Shown in pieces: positions 8,081 to 16,643 of a DNA stretch of 47,661 nt. The notes under the pieces are model-generated. The model was given only the letters and a program-made list of their open reading frames with translations, searched no databases and was not told the origin of the DNA. Made by a program: the position numbers and the translations under genes. Source of the stretch: a virus; IMG/VR virus record IMGVR_UViG_3300031525_000014, positions 1-47,661 of that record; one strand, written 5' to 3'. Within the stretch, counting starts at the first letter, position 1; each line of letters begins with the position of its first letter.

Positions 8081-8989
8081 TCAGGCCGGGACGTAGCTGA
8101 CGCGGACCTGGACGGGGTTCTCGCCCAGCATCGCGACCTTGCCGTCGAAGATGTACGGGACGCTGTAGAATGTGTCCTGGTAGCAGTACACGACCGAGTC
8201 GACGTAAACCTCGCGGGGCCACGGTCCCTCGCCGCACATGTTCCCGGTCTCGGGCTTCGGCGGGTACCGGAGGTTGAGCGCGGCGCGGATCGCTCGCTCG
8301 ACGGTGTCGAACGAGGGCCCGACGGCCTTGGCGACGCCGCGCATGTCGAGCGCCTGGTCTTGCTTGGTGACCTCGCGGACCGGGACCACGCCACCCTCGA
8401 CCTTCCCGCGGTCGGTCGGCTCGGGCTCCTTGGTCTGCGCCCGGACGTCGTCGCCCGTGCTTCCCTTCTGAGCCTTGGCCTTCTCGGATTCTTCCTCCTT
8501 GGCGATCTTCGCGGCCTTCTCGATGGCATCGTCGCGGCGCGAAGGGTGGCCCTTGAACGCCGCCGCGAGGTCCTGGGGCCACGCCTTCGCAGAGGCTTCG
8601 AGCGCGGCCTTGGCCGCCATCTCGACCTCGGTCGAGTCCCCGCCGTCGTCGTCTTTCTTGGCGGGCGCGGGCGGCGCCTTCATCTTGCCCACGAGGTCGA
8701 GCGCGGCCTTGGCGGCGGCCGAGAGCTTGAGCGGGGTCTGCTCGCCCTGGATGTTGGCGGAGGCGTTGGGCTTGACCTCGTTGGCGTCCGCGGCGGTCGA
8801 CGAGTCGTGCGTCGTGGCCCAGGGCATCTCGGTCTTGGCCACCGGGATCAGTTCGTCGCCCCGCCGGTGCGTGAGGTCCTGTGCCGCCTTCGCGACGGAG
8901 CTGTACGTGGCGGTCACCGGGGCAGGCGCGACGCGCTCCCGGAGCCTACGCGCCTTCGCTTCTGCCGCGACGTCTTCGATGATGGCCAT
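8081..8989 (-). CDS. Phage structural protein, Lys/Glu-rich with C-terminal beta domain
   Basis: A 302-residue protein. The middle is charged and helical (Lys, Glu, Ala), like scaffold or head-associated proteins. The last about 85 residues form a compact domain (FDTVERAIRAALNLRYP, then PWPREVYVDSVVYCYQDTFYSVPY, then VQVRVSYVP). I recognise this as a tail domain that recurs in phage capsid/protease-type proteins, without a confident family name. It is transcribed from a divergent promoter region shared with the gene at 9070. Confidence 0.6.
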   Translation of the reverse strand: MAIIEDVAAEAKARRLRERVAPAPVTATYSSVAKAAQDLTHRRGDELIPVAKTEMPWATTHDSSTAADANEVKPNASANIQGEQTPLKLSAAAKAALDLVGKMKAPPAPAKKDDDGGDSTEVEMAAKAALEASAKAWPQDLAAAFKGHPSRRDDAIEKAAKIAKEEESEKAKAQKGSTGDDVRAQTKEPEPTDRGKVEGGVVPVREVTKQDQALDMRGVAKAVGPSFDTVERAIRAALNLRYPPKPETGNMCGEGPWPREVYVDSVVYCYQDTFYSVPYIFDGKVAMLGENPVQVRVSYVPA

Positions 8990-8996
8990 GTCGGGC

Positions 8997-9002
8997 AGCC
9001 TA
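8997..9002 (-). promoter_or_regulatory. -10 TAGGCT (leaderless) for 8989 gene
   Basis: TAGGCT lies 7 bases before the ATG. A TTGAAC sits 17 bases upstream of it, giving a good -35/-10 pair. Confidence 0.65.
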
Positions 9003-9056
9003 CACGCGCCCGCCTAGGTGTTCAACGTCGTGCTGTCCCGGCGCGCCCGGGCGAGG

Positions 9057-9062
9057 TAGGCT
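9057..9062 (+). promoter_or_regulatory. -10 TAGGCT (leaderless) for 9070 gene
   Basis: TAGGCT lies 7 bases before the ATG, identical to the divergent promoter arm. The -35 is weak. Confidence 0.55.
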
Positions 9063-9069
9063 GCCCGAC

Positions 9070-9504
9070 ATGGCCGACGACCCGTACCGTTACGCCGCCC
9101 CCACAGGGAACACACCAAAGAAGGACGGCGCCACGGCGTGGTCGGTCGCCGGGCCCCACGGCGAGGCCTGGATGCGGAGCCTGTCCCCGATCGACGCCAC
9201 GAACTTCAACGCGACCGGCGCGATCAACACGGTCCCGACGGGCTACTCGACCTATCCCAGCGCCCCCGGGATCGACCTCGTGGCGCTGAGCAAAGCGCGC
9301 AAGAGCGACTCAAATGGCGATGGCACCGGTGTGGGGCGCCGCGCCTCGGGGTTCCTCGCGGCCGACAGCACGGGCGGGACCGTCGTGTTTACGACAGGAT
9401 CGGGCCAGGTTGAGACCTGGGTCGTGCCGGCGGGCGGTGGGGCCTCGGTCGAGATGACGCACCTCGCCGCATACAGTGGCACGAACCTGATCGTGTTCTG
9501 GTGA
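9070..9504 (+). CDS. Gly/Thr-rich phage structural protein
   Basis: A 144-residue protein of unknown family, rich in Gly, Thr, Ser and Ala with predicted beta strands (GGTVVFTTGSGQVETWVVPAG near 95-120). It is a plausible small tail, decoration or adaptor protein preceding two tailspike-like genes on the same strand. Its stop overlaps the GTG of the next gene, implying translational coupling. Confidence 0.6.
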   Translation: MADDPYRYAAPTGNTPKKDGATAWSVAGPHGEAWMRSLSPIDATNFNATGAINTVPTGYSTYPSAPGIDLVALSKARKSDSNGDGTGVGRRASGFLAADSTGGTVVFTTGSGQVETWVVPAGGGASVEMTHLAAYSGTNLIVFW

Positions 9505-10808
9505 GCGCCGCGATGAACCGGCCAACGAAGCTCGCGCGAGGACTCGCGATCCTCGCGCTGGGCCTCACGATCGGTGCGTGCGGTCAGTGTGGCCCCGCAC
9601 CGACGCGCGTGGCGTCGACGTCGGAGACCAGCACGAGCGCCGGCAAGCTCGTCGTCCCGGAGGTGCAGTTCCCGGTGAACGGTCGGAGCCCGTGGCAACC
9701 CGGCGGTGTGGAGGGTCCCGGGGGGCCGTCCATCATCGCCTCCGCCAACTTCACCGCGCTGGCGACGAGCGGAGGGGTGTTCACCGTGCCCCCGTCGTGG
9801 CTGTCGATCTCGTGCGCGACGACGGGCCGAACGGTCCAAACGAGCGCCTCGACGATCGTGTCGGGAATCGGCGCGAACGCCTGGCGAGCCCGTAACGTCG
9901 GTAGCGGGCTTGGTCTATCCGTCGAGTCGAACCGTACCAATTTCGCCACATATGGAGCGTCCGGGACCTCGGGGTGGTCCACAAACGGGGCCACGATCAC
10001 GGCAGCATCCGGGCCAGACGGAACGGCGAATGCTGCCGTCACCGTCGCGTGGACCGCAGGCACGTCCGTCGCGGGATACGCCGGCGGAGGAGCCTCCAGC
10101 AATGCCGTCTCGTTTTGGGAGCGCGACTTGGGCGGGTCTCAGACCATCGGCTTTTTCGACATCCAAACAGGCTCACCGACGATGGTGCTCAATACCGCGC
10201 CGACATGGGCTCGGTACTCGACCTCTGCGTGGGCTGCTATCAGTCCACAAGGGCTGGGTTGGGGCTCGTGGTCGGGAGCGCCAAATCCAAACGGTTCTGG
10301 GACTGTGTGGGGATCGCAAATCGAGACAGGGCTATATCCGTCGAGCGTGATCCCAACGAACGGGTCTGAGGACATCCGCGCCGCTGACACGCTGAGCACG
10401 ACGACCGCGATCGCGCCGTCTGGGCGGCTCAACATGACCGAGGTCGTCGCGCCCAACTTCGCGAGCGGCGAGCAGGGTGTTGACTCGCCGATCCTTTGGT
10501 GGAGCTCGACGAATCAGATATACCTCCAGCAGAGCACCGGCAAGGTCGTCGTCGATGTCGGTGGCTCGCCGGTCCTCACGAGCGCGGCGCTCACGTGGTC
10601 GCGCGAGCAGGCGATTACCGTTGCCGTTCACCTCACGCCCTCCGGCGCGCTCTCCCTCACCGTGAGTGGAGCGACGACGGGCAACGGCACCGTCAACACC
10701 ACCGGCGTCGGCACCTTCAGCACGGGCGCGACCTCCTATCTGCTCGGTACGTCGAGCGGCGCGCAAGAATGCGCAGACCTCCGCAGCGTGAGCTTCGCGG
10801 CGCCATGA
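9501..10808 (+). CDS. Tail-fibre-like protein with lipoprotein signal
   Basis: A 435-residue protein from GTG 9501 (an ATG lies four codons in). The N-terminus has a lipoprotein signal: charged start, LARGLAILALGLTIGACG, with Cys in a lipobox. The rest is Gly/Ser/Thr-rich beta sequence with a carbohydrate-binding-like pattern: SNRTNFATYGASGTSGW, a jelly-roll-like middle, then IETGLYPSSVIPTNG. I compare this to the concanavalin-like domains of phage receptor-binding proteins. A lipidated tail-fibre homologue would sit on the host surface rather than on a virion. Its stop overlaps the next ATG. Confidence 0.65.
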   Translation: MSAAMNRPTKLARGLAILALGLTIGACGQCGPAPTRVASTSETSTSAGKLVVPEVQFPVNGRSPWQPGGVEGPGGPSIIASANFTALATSGGVFTVPPSWLSISCATTGRTVQTSASTIVSGIGANAWRARNVGSGLGLSVESNRTNFATYGASGTSGWSTNGATITAASGPDGTANAAVTVAWTAGTSVAGYAGGGASSNAVSFWERDLGGSQTIGFFDIQTGSPTMVLNTAPTWARYSTSAWAAISPQGLGWGSWSGAPNPNGSGTVWGSQIETGLYPSSVIPTNGSEDIRAADTLSTTTAIAPSGRLNMTEVVAPNFASGEQGVDSPILWWSSTNQIYLQQSTGKVVVDVGGSPVLTSAALTWSREQAITVAVHLTPSGALSLTVSGATTGNGTVNTTGVGTFSTGATSYLLGTSSGAQECADLRSVSFAAP

Positions 10809-12442
10809 TCATCGACCGATACCCGAAGCTTTCCGCCGCGCTCATGGTGGTCCTCTCGGTTACGTTGGCCGTATCCATCACGCAGCTCCTCGGACTTCTC
10901 GGGCTCGACGCCCGCGCCCCCGCGTACGCGCCTATTGCGCACCCCGTAACGGCACGCGTAACGACGTACAGCGACGCCACGGTGGTCGACACGGTCCTGG
11001 GGCCGCTGGACGGCGGGTTCCGCACCGGTGACCTCGCGACGCTGGCTCGCGGGTCGACCGGGCTGTCTGCGTCTACGGTGTTCGCGACCGGGGCCATGAC
11101 CGCAGGAGACGGCGCGGGAGGAACGTTTATCTGGGCCCCCTCGGCTCCCACGGCCGACGACGGCTGCACCGTGATCGTGCCAATCGACAGCTCTGGACAC
11201 CCGTCGCCTGGTGCGTGGGTCCGCCAGTGGTCCGGTCCGATCGACGTGCGCTGGTGTGGCGCAAGTAGCTTCGGATCCGCCGCCGCAAACACCGTCGCGA
11301 TCAACAACGCCTACAAGCTCGCCGTGGCGCGACAGAGCGCATACCTCGGCCAGTCCGCGGTGCTCCTCAGCGGCTCGTTTCGCATCTCCGGGACGATCCT
11401 GGTAGGGGCACCGGGTGGCGGTTACACCTCGGTCAGCACGATCGGGGAGGGCAATTTCGCGAGCGGGCTGCAATGGGATCCGTCTGACGAGGCACTCGAC
11501 GCCGGTGTGGGCGACGCGGGCACCGATGCCGGCGTCGACGGGTTGCCGGTCGCGCAGAACATCGCCGTGCTGTATTGGAACAATATCGGCGCGACGATGC
11601 GAAATGTTACGATCCAGTATGTCGGCGCGACACCCGCGACAAATTCTGTAGGGCTAGCGTTGTCTGGCCCGACCGCGTCGATGGATTCGAACCAAGACAC
11701 CTTCGACACAGTGACCGTGTACGGCTTCGCTACCGACGTGGCCGTTGGTGGCGTCAACACTGCGGTGGCGGGCCAAGACTGTGCGGCTCAGATCGCCTTC
11801 AACGATACCTATCTCGAGGGCGCGACCTATGCCGGAATCCAAGGCGGCGGGGACGGTAACTCTCTGGAGATCAGCTTCAAAAATGGCGGATTGGCCGGAA
11901 ACTACATTGGGGCTGCCCTGGGAACAGCGGGGGGTTGGTCATTCGAAGGCGGCGGCAGCAGTGGCAACACCTTCGCCACCTTCGTTTTCCTAAGCGAGTG
12001 GCAAGGTCCGTTCAGCTTGCGAGACTGGCGCTTTGAGATGGCAGCCGGCGAGATCGCGATGAGCGGCGCGACGCAAGCCACCGTTGACGGCTGCACATTC
12101 CAGATGACCGCCGCGCCGACTGGATACAACGTGCCGATCTCGCTGTCTGGATATACGGCTGCCAAGATCACAATCCGCAACTGCGCCTTCGCCAATAACT
12201 TCGGATCCGACTACCCCGAAATCGCGGCCCCGTCGAACACCACAGGGTCGGTTAGCGCGATCGAGTTCGTCAACAATCGACTCGATAACCCTGCTTCTGT
12301 GCCGTTCTTTTTGTACCCAGGTGGCGCATCCAACGGGATGCGCTACTCGATGTGGGGAAACTACCTCGACGGCGGGAATCAGGGGCTGCACATCGGCACG
12401 ATCGTCGACGGCGGAATGGTCGACTCGGTGTCGTCACCGTAG
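10805..12442 (+). CDS. Tailspike-like beta-helix protein with N-terminal membrane segment
   Basis: A 545-residue protein from ATG 10805, overlapping the previous stop (ATGA). Residues 8-34 form a hydrophobic helix (anchor or signal). There follows a pectate-lyase-type tailspike start (DLATLARGSTG, GDGAGGTFIW, GAWVRQWSGPIDVRWCGA), then a right-handed beta-helix with turn-rich repeats to the end. A DAGVGDAGTDAGVDG linker sits near residue 240, a style common in Myxococcota surface proteins. Like its neighbour it combines phage receptor-binding architecture with a secretion signal. Confidence 0.7.
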   Translation: MIIDRYPKLSAALMVVLSVTLAVSITQLLGLLGLDARAPAYAPIAHPVTARVTTYSDATVVDTVLGPLDGGFRTGDLATLARGSTGLSASTVFATGAMTAGDGAGGTFIWAPSAPTADDGCTVIVPIDSSGHPSPGAWVRQWSGPIDVRWCGASSFGSAAANTVAINNAYKLAVARQSAYLGQSAVLLSGSFRISGTILVGAPGGGYTSVSTIGEGNFASGLQWDPSDEALDAGVGDAGTDAGVDGLPVAQNIAVLYWNNIGATMRNVTIQYVGATPATNSVGLALSGPTASMDSNQDTFDTVTVYGFATDVAVGGVNTAVAGQDCAAQIAFNDTYLEGATYAGIQGGGDGNSLEISFKNGGLAGNYIGAALGTAGGWSFEGGGSSGNTFATFVFLSEWQGPFSLRDWRFEMAAGEIAMSGATQATVDGCTFQMTAAPTGYNVPISLSGYTAAKITIRNCAFANNFGSDYPEIAAPSNTTGSVSAIEFVNNRLDNPASVPFFLYPGGASNGMRYSMWGNYLDGGNQGLHIGTIVDGGMVDSVSSP

Positions 12443-12826
12443 CTAGCCGCGGGGCTTGGGCCGCTCGAGGACCAGTTCCGAGCCGGTCGCGCTCAACGTC
12501 CCACCGCACCCGTGGCACTTCACCGACTTGGTCGAGCGCATCGACGTCGGGTGTTCAAAGTCCCGCACGGCGGGCGTCGGGTTGGTCCGCGAGGGCTCGC
12601 CGACGGGCGCGCAGCTCGTCGTCACGCCGGACTCCTCGAGCCCCCAGTCGTCCGCCAGTACCATGATGGGCTTGCGGCACCCCGGGCAGCAGACGACGTA
12701 GCTGAAAGCCTTGCCCTTGTGGGCCCAGCGGCGTGCATCACCAGGCAGCATCTTCTGGGCACACCCCCACGGAGGGTACGGGCGGATCAGGGCTCGGACG
12801 ACCGGTTCGAGCGGGCTCAGTTTCAC
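12443..12826 (-). CDS. Zinc-ribbon hypothetical protein
   Basis: A 127-residue protein with two Cys pairs, CPGC (about 48) and CHGC (about 103), which could bind zinc; the function is unknown. It is last in a four-gene coupled set (13726 to 12443). Its GTG overlaps the previous stop, and its own stop abuts that of the convergent tailspike-like gene. Confidence 0.6.
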   Translation of the reverse strand: MKLSPLEPVVRALIRPYPPWGCAQKMLPGDARRWAHKGKAFSYVVCCPGCRKPIMVLADDWGLEESGVTTSCAPVGEPSRTNPTPAVRDFEHPTSMRSTKSVKCHGCGGTLSATGSELVLERPKPRG

Positions 12827-13086
12827 CGTCGACCCGAGCGCGCTGCGCGATAGATATCGACGGCGGCGTCCGTAGGGTCCGCGTCAAACCAACCGAGGTT
12901 TTCTTGGTCCGAAAACAGGACCCCGCGATACCCCTTGGGCGACGCCCGGACCGTGTCACCGATCCCGACCGCTTCAGTGTGGTACACGACCGCGATGCCT
13001 CGCGCGTCCAAGGCAGCCCACGTGTTGGAACCCCGCCAAGGTTTCGCCGGACCCCACGTCGCGCCAGGTAGGCGGGGGGCCGTCAC
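12823..13086 (-). CDS. Hypothetical 87-residue protein
   Basis: No family recognised. It is a small soluble protein with an SH3-like rhythm of short strands (IAVVYHTEAVGIGDTVRAS, YRGVLFSD). GTG start overlapping the upstream stop (GTGA). Confidence 0.55.
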   Translation of the reverse strand: MTAPRLPGATWGPAKPWRGSNTWAALDARGIAVVYHTEAVGIGDTVRASPKGYRGVLFSDQENLGWFDADPTDAAVDIYRAARSGRR

Positions 13087-13403
13087 GGCTCCACCATGAG
13101 CCGTGCGACCGTTGCGGTCAGTTCAGCCACACGACCGAGCGCGCTGTGTAGCTCCACCCGCAGACGCAGCGCCTCTTCCTCCCAGGTTTCGACCCGACCG
13201 ACACGGCCGTCCTCGAACGTGACCGAGGTCGCGCGGCCCCCGCGGTCGACATCACTGATCGGGTAGGTCTCGCGCGGCTGCTTGCGGCCGAAGCCTTGGC
13301 GTGGCGGGCGTTCGAGCCTGACCTGCGCCGAGGCCGACACGTACTCGGGCAGGGTCGCTAGACCGCCCTCGTGCCAAACGGGAACGTCGTGGTGCCGACC
13401 CAT
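13083..13403 (-). CDS. Hypothetical 106-residue protein with C-terminal coiled coil
   Basis: No family recognised. The middle has short beta strands (ATSVTFEDGRVGRVETW), and the last about 35 residues form a heptad-like helix (EEEALRLRVELHSALGRVAE). The ATG overlaps the upstream stop, and it is translationally coupled within the four-gene set. Confidence 0.55.
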   Translation of the reverse strand: MGRHHDVPVWHEGGLATLPEYVSASAQVRLERPPRQGFGRKQPRETYPISDVDRGGRATSVTFEDGRVGRVETWEEEALRLRVELHSALGRVAELTATVARLMVEP

Positions 13404-13726
13404 CAGCGCGTCTTCTTTGCGGGCTTCGGCTTCGCCGGCCGCACCGGAACCTGGAGGAAGTCTTTCACTTCCTTTCGGGTTGCCGCCAACCGCGCGAGCT
13501 GTAGCGCTTCGCCGAACCCTCGTGCGTACCCCGCGGCCTCCTCGAGCGTTGCGCCCCCGAAAAACACAGCATCGGGCGAGACTCCCAGGACCACGAGGTG
13601 TTCGGACGGACCGTACACGAAGAGGTGGTCGTAGCCGCGTTCGTTCGTCTTCGGTCCGTCGAGGTAGGGCGAAACCTTCACCCGGTTCAGAAGGCTGTTG
13701 AGCGTGTCGTAGTCGCGTGTGTTCAT
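13403..13726 (-). CDS. Hypothetical 107-residue protein
   Basis: First gene of a four-gene coupled run, directly after an exact start-associated motif. It has an alpha/beta pattern (YDHLFVYGPSEHLVVLGVSP, then a Gly/Ala helix) and a basic Pro/Lys tail. No family recognised. Confidence 0.6.
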   Translation of the reverse strand: MNTRDYDTLNSLLNRVKVSPYLDGPKTNERGYDHLFVYGPSEHLVVLGVSPDAVFFGGATLEEAAGYARGFGEALQLARLAATRKEVKDFLQVPVRPAKPKPAKKTR

Positions 13727-13730
13727 ACGC

Positions 13731-13743
13731 GGGCCCCTTACCC
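13731..13743 (-). promoter_or_regulatory. Start-associated motif GGGTAAGGGGCCC
   Basis: Exact consensus, 4 bases before the ATG at 13726. Confidence 0.65.
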
Positions 13744-13757
13744 GCCGCGGCGCGCGT

Positions 13758-15728
13758 TCATTCGCCCGAGGGCGTCACCCACTCAAGTAGCTTGGCCACC
13801 GAGACCTGGACCTTCGTGATGTTGTGGCGCTTGAAGTAGGCCGCGAGCGCGTCATCACCGCCTGGCTCGGCCGCGGCTCCACCGGAGCCCACTGAATTGG
13901 GGAGCGGCGCGCCCGCGGGGGCTGTCTTGGGTTCCTGGTCGTCGCCGGGCTTGCTCGCCCCCGGCGGGGGTCCGCCCGGAGGGGCCGAACCGTCGCCGCC
14001 AGGCTCTCCCGGTGCCCCCGGAGCGCCGCCCGCGGGGGGTGTGGCCGCGCCTCCGTCGAGGCCCATGATGCCCTGGAGCACGAGAGGAAATGGCGCGTCG
14101 GCCCAAGGGGTGTCCAGCTTCTTGAACTCCTTGTTGAGCGCTTCGCTCGCGGCGGCCCGGACCTCGTTGGTCGTCAGGCCCCCGGCGGTCGCCAACTGGG
14201 TCACGAGCGTAACCAACTGCGTCGGGTCCGAGGCGGGCGCGGAGTTGGTCTTGAACGTCCAGTACCGGATGCCCATGTCGGCCAACACGCGGCGGTTCAT
14301 CACGTGGTCGAACTGTTCCCGGAGCGGCTCGAAGACCTGCTGCTCCGCGAACTGGAGCACCGCCTGGGCCTGGGCCCGGTTGACCTCCTGCGATACGCCG
14401 CGGAGCAGCTCAGGCAGCCGGAACTGGCTGCCGATCTTGCTCGTCCCGTTCTTCTCGTACTCCTGGAACAGGGCATCCTTGAGCTGGGCCTCCGTGAGGG
14501 GTCGCAGCTCCACCTTGACGCGCGACGCGCTCGACATCGCCTGGGCCGGGTTGGACTCGGCCTCGATCAGCAGGACCGAATGGAAGTTGGCGCGGCCCTG
14601 GATGGTCTCCTTGAGATGGTTCTTGATGAGGTCCACGGCCCCCGCCTTGAGCGAGCCGCCGCTCACGAGGATGGCCATCGGCGGGATGCACTTCTGGTCG
14701 AAGTAGCTGAAGTTGATTTCCTCGGACGCGCGCAGCCCCAACACGTTCATCGTCGCCCCGACCCAGCGCGGGATCCCGTACGGTCCGATGGGGCTGAAGA
14801 CCGACCACCACAGGATCTCTGTGGCCTCGACCGCTAGCTCGCCCTCCTTGTCCTTCAACTCCTCGGGCGACGCATAAAAGTTGCCCGTCTTGGCCGACAA
14901 GATGCGGGTGTCGCCGAACTCCTTGAAGTACACGGCGATCAACCCGTTCACCAACTGCACGAACGTCCTGAAGCGCCGCGGGACCGGTACGGTCGTGTAC
15001 TTCAACGGGCTCATCTTCTGGGGCGTGTCGACCAGCACGTGCTCGATGTGGATCGGACGCAGCCGCATCGTCACGGCGTCGATGCGCTCGAATTGCTGGA
15101 TCTGGCGGTTGCCGTTCCGGATGACCTCCCAGTAGGCGTTGCCCGTCGTTTCCAGCTCCAGCCGGGTCTGCATCCTCATCTCAACGAACGAGGTCGTGGG
15201 GTTGCAGTAGGCGAAGAACCGCTCCAGCGCGAACTTCTCGCGTTTCATCTCCGCCCGCATGGTCTCAATCGTGGCCGTGACGTGGTCGTCGTCGACCGGG
15301 TCGACGCTGTGGTCGTAGATGCGCTGCATCAACAGCGCGTCCCGGACCAGATCGCTGGCGTCGGACTTGTCGAGGTCGATGACGGGAACGAGCGTGAACC
15401 CGTAGCCGTCGATGTTGGCTGCGTACGCATCGACGCAAGGACGGAGCGCCGAGCTGTTCTCCCACGTCCGCACCGTCGCCCACGGGTCGTACCGGGGGAT
15501 GAGCGCACCAGCTCCTAGGAACCAGTTCGCCTCGGATTCGACAGAAGGCCTGTTATTTCCAGCGGAAACCACCTCGGTACCGCTGACCGAGATGACGATC
15601 GCCTTCTCGACAGGGTCGCCGTTTTGATGGGTCGCTACAACACTTGAAGGCTGATTTTCCGAGGCCGACTTAACGACCTCTTGGTACTCGCCGGTGAGGG
15701 AACGGAGAAGGTCAGGTTCGATAGCCAT
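13758..15728 (-). CDS. Phage portal protein
   Basis: A 656-residue portal of the HK97/PBSX type. Residues about 75-130 hold the clip/wing entry pattern (WENSSALRPCVDAYAANIDGYG). The middle has FAYCNPTTSFVEMRMQ, the TGNAYWEVIRNGNRQIQQ strand pair and a long crown helix (VNRAQAQAVLQFAEQQVFEPLREQFDH) before a Pro/Gly/Ala-rich tail. It forms the dodecameric DNA channel at one capsid vertex and docks the terminase. The ATG is preceded by TAGGCT 9 bases upstream. Its neighbour upstream is a frameshifted GIY-YIG endonuclease, a common invader of such loci. Confidence 0.88.
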   Translation of the reverse strand: MAIEPDLLRSLTGEYQEVVKSASENQPSSVVATHQNGDPVEKAIVISVSGTEVVSAGNNRPSVESEANWFLGAGALIPRYDPWATVRTWENSSALRPCVDAYAANIDGYGFTLVPVIDLDKSDASDLVRDALLMQRIYDHSVDPVDDDHVTATIETMRAEMKREKFALERFFAYCNPTTSFVEMRMQTRLELETTGNAYWEVIRNGNRQIQQFERIDAVTMRLRPIHIEHVLVDTPQKMSPLKYTTVPVPRRFRTFVQLVNGLIAVYFKEFGDTRILSAKTGNFYASPEELKDKEGELAVEATEILWWSVFSPIGPYGIPRWVGATMNVLGLRASEEINFSYFDQKCIPPMAILVSGGSLKAGAVDLIKNHLKETIQGRANFHSVLLIEAESNPAQAMSSASRVKVELRPLTEAQLKDALFQEYEKNGTSKIGSQFRLPELLRGVSQEVNRAQAQAVLQFAEQQVFEPLREQFDHVMNRRVLADMGIRYWTFKTNSAPASDPTQLVTLVTQLATAGGLTTNEVRAAASEALNKEFKKLDTPWADAPFPLVLQGIMGLDGGAATPPAGGAPGAPGEPGGDGSAPPGGPPPGASKPGDDQEPKTAPAGAPLPNSVGSGGAAAEPGGDDALAAYFKRHNITKVQVSVAKLLEWVTPSGE

Positions 15729-15737
15729 CGCGGACCC

Positions 15738-15743
15738 AGCCTA
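15738..15743 (-). promoter_or_regulatory. -10-like TAGGCT before portal
   Basis: TAGGCT 9 bases before the ATG, within the short gap after the NUMOD fragment. Confidence 0.5.
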
Positions 15744-15754
15744 CCACGCGATGG

Positions 15755-16156
15755 CTACTGCTCGTCGACGTCGATCCAGCCCGGACCTCGGCGAGAGCTA
15801 GCCGCAGCGCTCATGCGGGCACGAGTCTCTTCCGGTACTCCGAAAACGCCGCGGTTGTGGGCGGGTCGCCCCTTTGCGGTAGCGCTAATCTTTTCTCTCG
15901 ATTCCGCCGACCACACACGTGTCCTGTTTCGCGCCGCGAGCGCGGCGCTGAAAGCTGGTCCCATCTTCTTACCAAGTTGGGCCGCTCCGATCTTCGCGCG
16001 TTGTTCGGCCGGGAGCGTCTTTCCTAGGTGTGACGCGCGCATCTTCGCCCTCGTCTCGTCGGTCGGGTGGCTCATCAGCTCGCGATGACGCGCGAGCTGC
16101 TCCGGCGTCCGCTTCTTTCCTCGGTTCGCGTCGCCGATCTTCTTCGGGCCGCTGGG
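15755..16156 (-). pseudogene. NUMOD3 repeat part of a frameshifted GIY-YIG homing endonuclease
   Basis: A frame beginning in or before the run of C at 16154-16156 reads PKKIGDANRGKKRTPEQL and continues through several NUMOD3-like DNA-binding repeats (RAKMRASHLGK, RAKIGAAQLGKK, REKISATAKGR, RARMSAAASS). An ATG at 16075 would start only its distal part. The upstream frame of the GIY-YIG domain ends at 16075, so the catalytic and DNA-binding halves are separated. Restoring one C at 16154-16156 would join them in a single frame. Confidence 0.75.
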
Positions 16157-16620
16157 TCCTCGAAGCGCTTCTTCTGCACCACGCTTCTCGCGAGAAGTGA
16201 CGCCGCGTAGCCCTCGGGGTCCATTAGGCGCCGCCTCGCGTGTCCGTCGCGGATCGCCTTCTTCGCCTCCTCGGATAGAGCCCCGCCTGCTCCGCCGAAC
16301 CGGCGGTTGAAGCCCTTCGGATCCATCGCGTCTAGCTCACGGATCCAGAAGGTCTCGGCCTCGTTGAGTTCACGCTGGGTCACGCCCTCCACGACCTCAA
16401 GGATCGTCTCCCGGAAGGCCCCACGGCCAACCTGTCGCAGGTAGAGGTCGAAGGGCGCGACCCTGCCGATGAGGTGGCCGCGCATGCGCGTCTCGAAGTC
16501 CCGCGCCTGGCCGACGTAGTGCCGACCCGTCGTGACCTCGGTCAGGAGGTAGATGACGGCGCGGGTGACGATCCTCGCCTCATGGGCAATCGTCCTGGCG
16601 CTCTTCTTGGCTGCTGCCAT
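16075..16620 (-). pseudogene. GIY-YIG homing endonuclease, catalytic part (frameshifted)
   Basis: The GIY-YIG core is seen as VIYLLTEVTTGRHYVGQ, followed by the catalytic Arg helix (RMRGHLIG) and Glu in NEAETFWIRELDA. After about residue 155 the frame reads an Arg/Ser-rich tail, while the alternative frame carries the expected NUMOD3 continuation. A single-base loss best explains this; ribosomal frameshifting is less likely. The gene starts at ATG 16620, eight bases after a start-associated motif. Confidence 0.8.
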
Positions 16621-16628
16621 ACGCGCGC

Positions 16629-16641
16629 GGGCTCCCTACCC
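16629..16641 (-). promoter_or_regulatory. Start-associated motif GGGTAGGGAGCCC
   Basis: Variant copy, 8 bases before the GIY-YIG ATG. It is very close to the cluster K mycobacteriophage SAS. Confidence 0.6.
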
Positions 16642-16643
16642 GA

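Larger units (their letters stand above)
8984..9075. repeat. 19-bp inverted repeat framing a divergent intergenic region
   Basis: TAGGCTGCCCGACATGGCC occurs on the minus strand at 8984-9002 and on the plus strand at 9057-9075. Each arm contains the -10-like hexamer, a 7-base spacer and the first codons of a gene. Confidence 0.85.
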
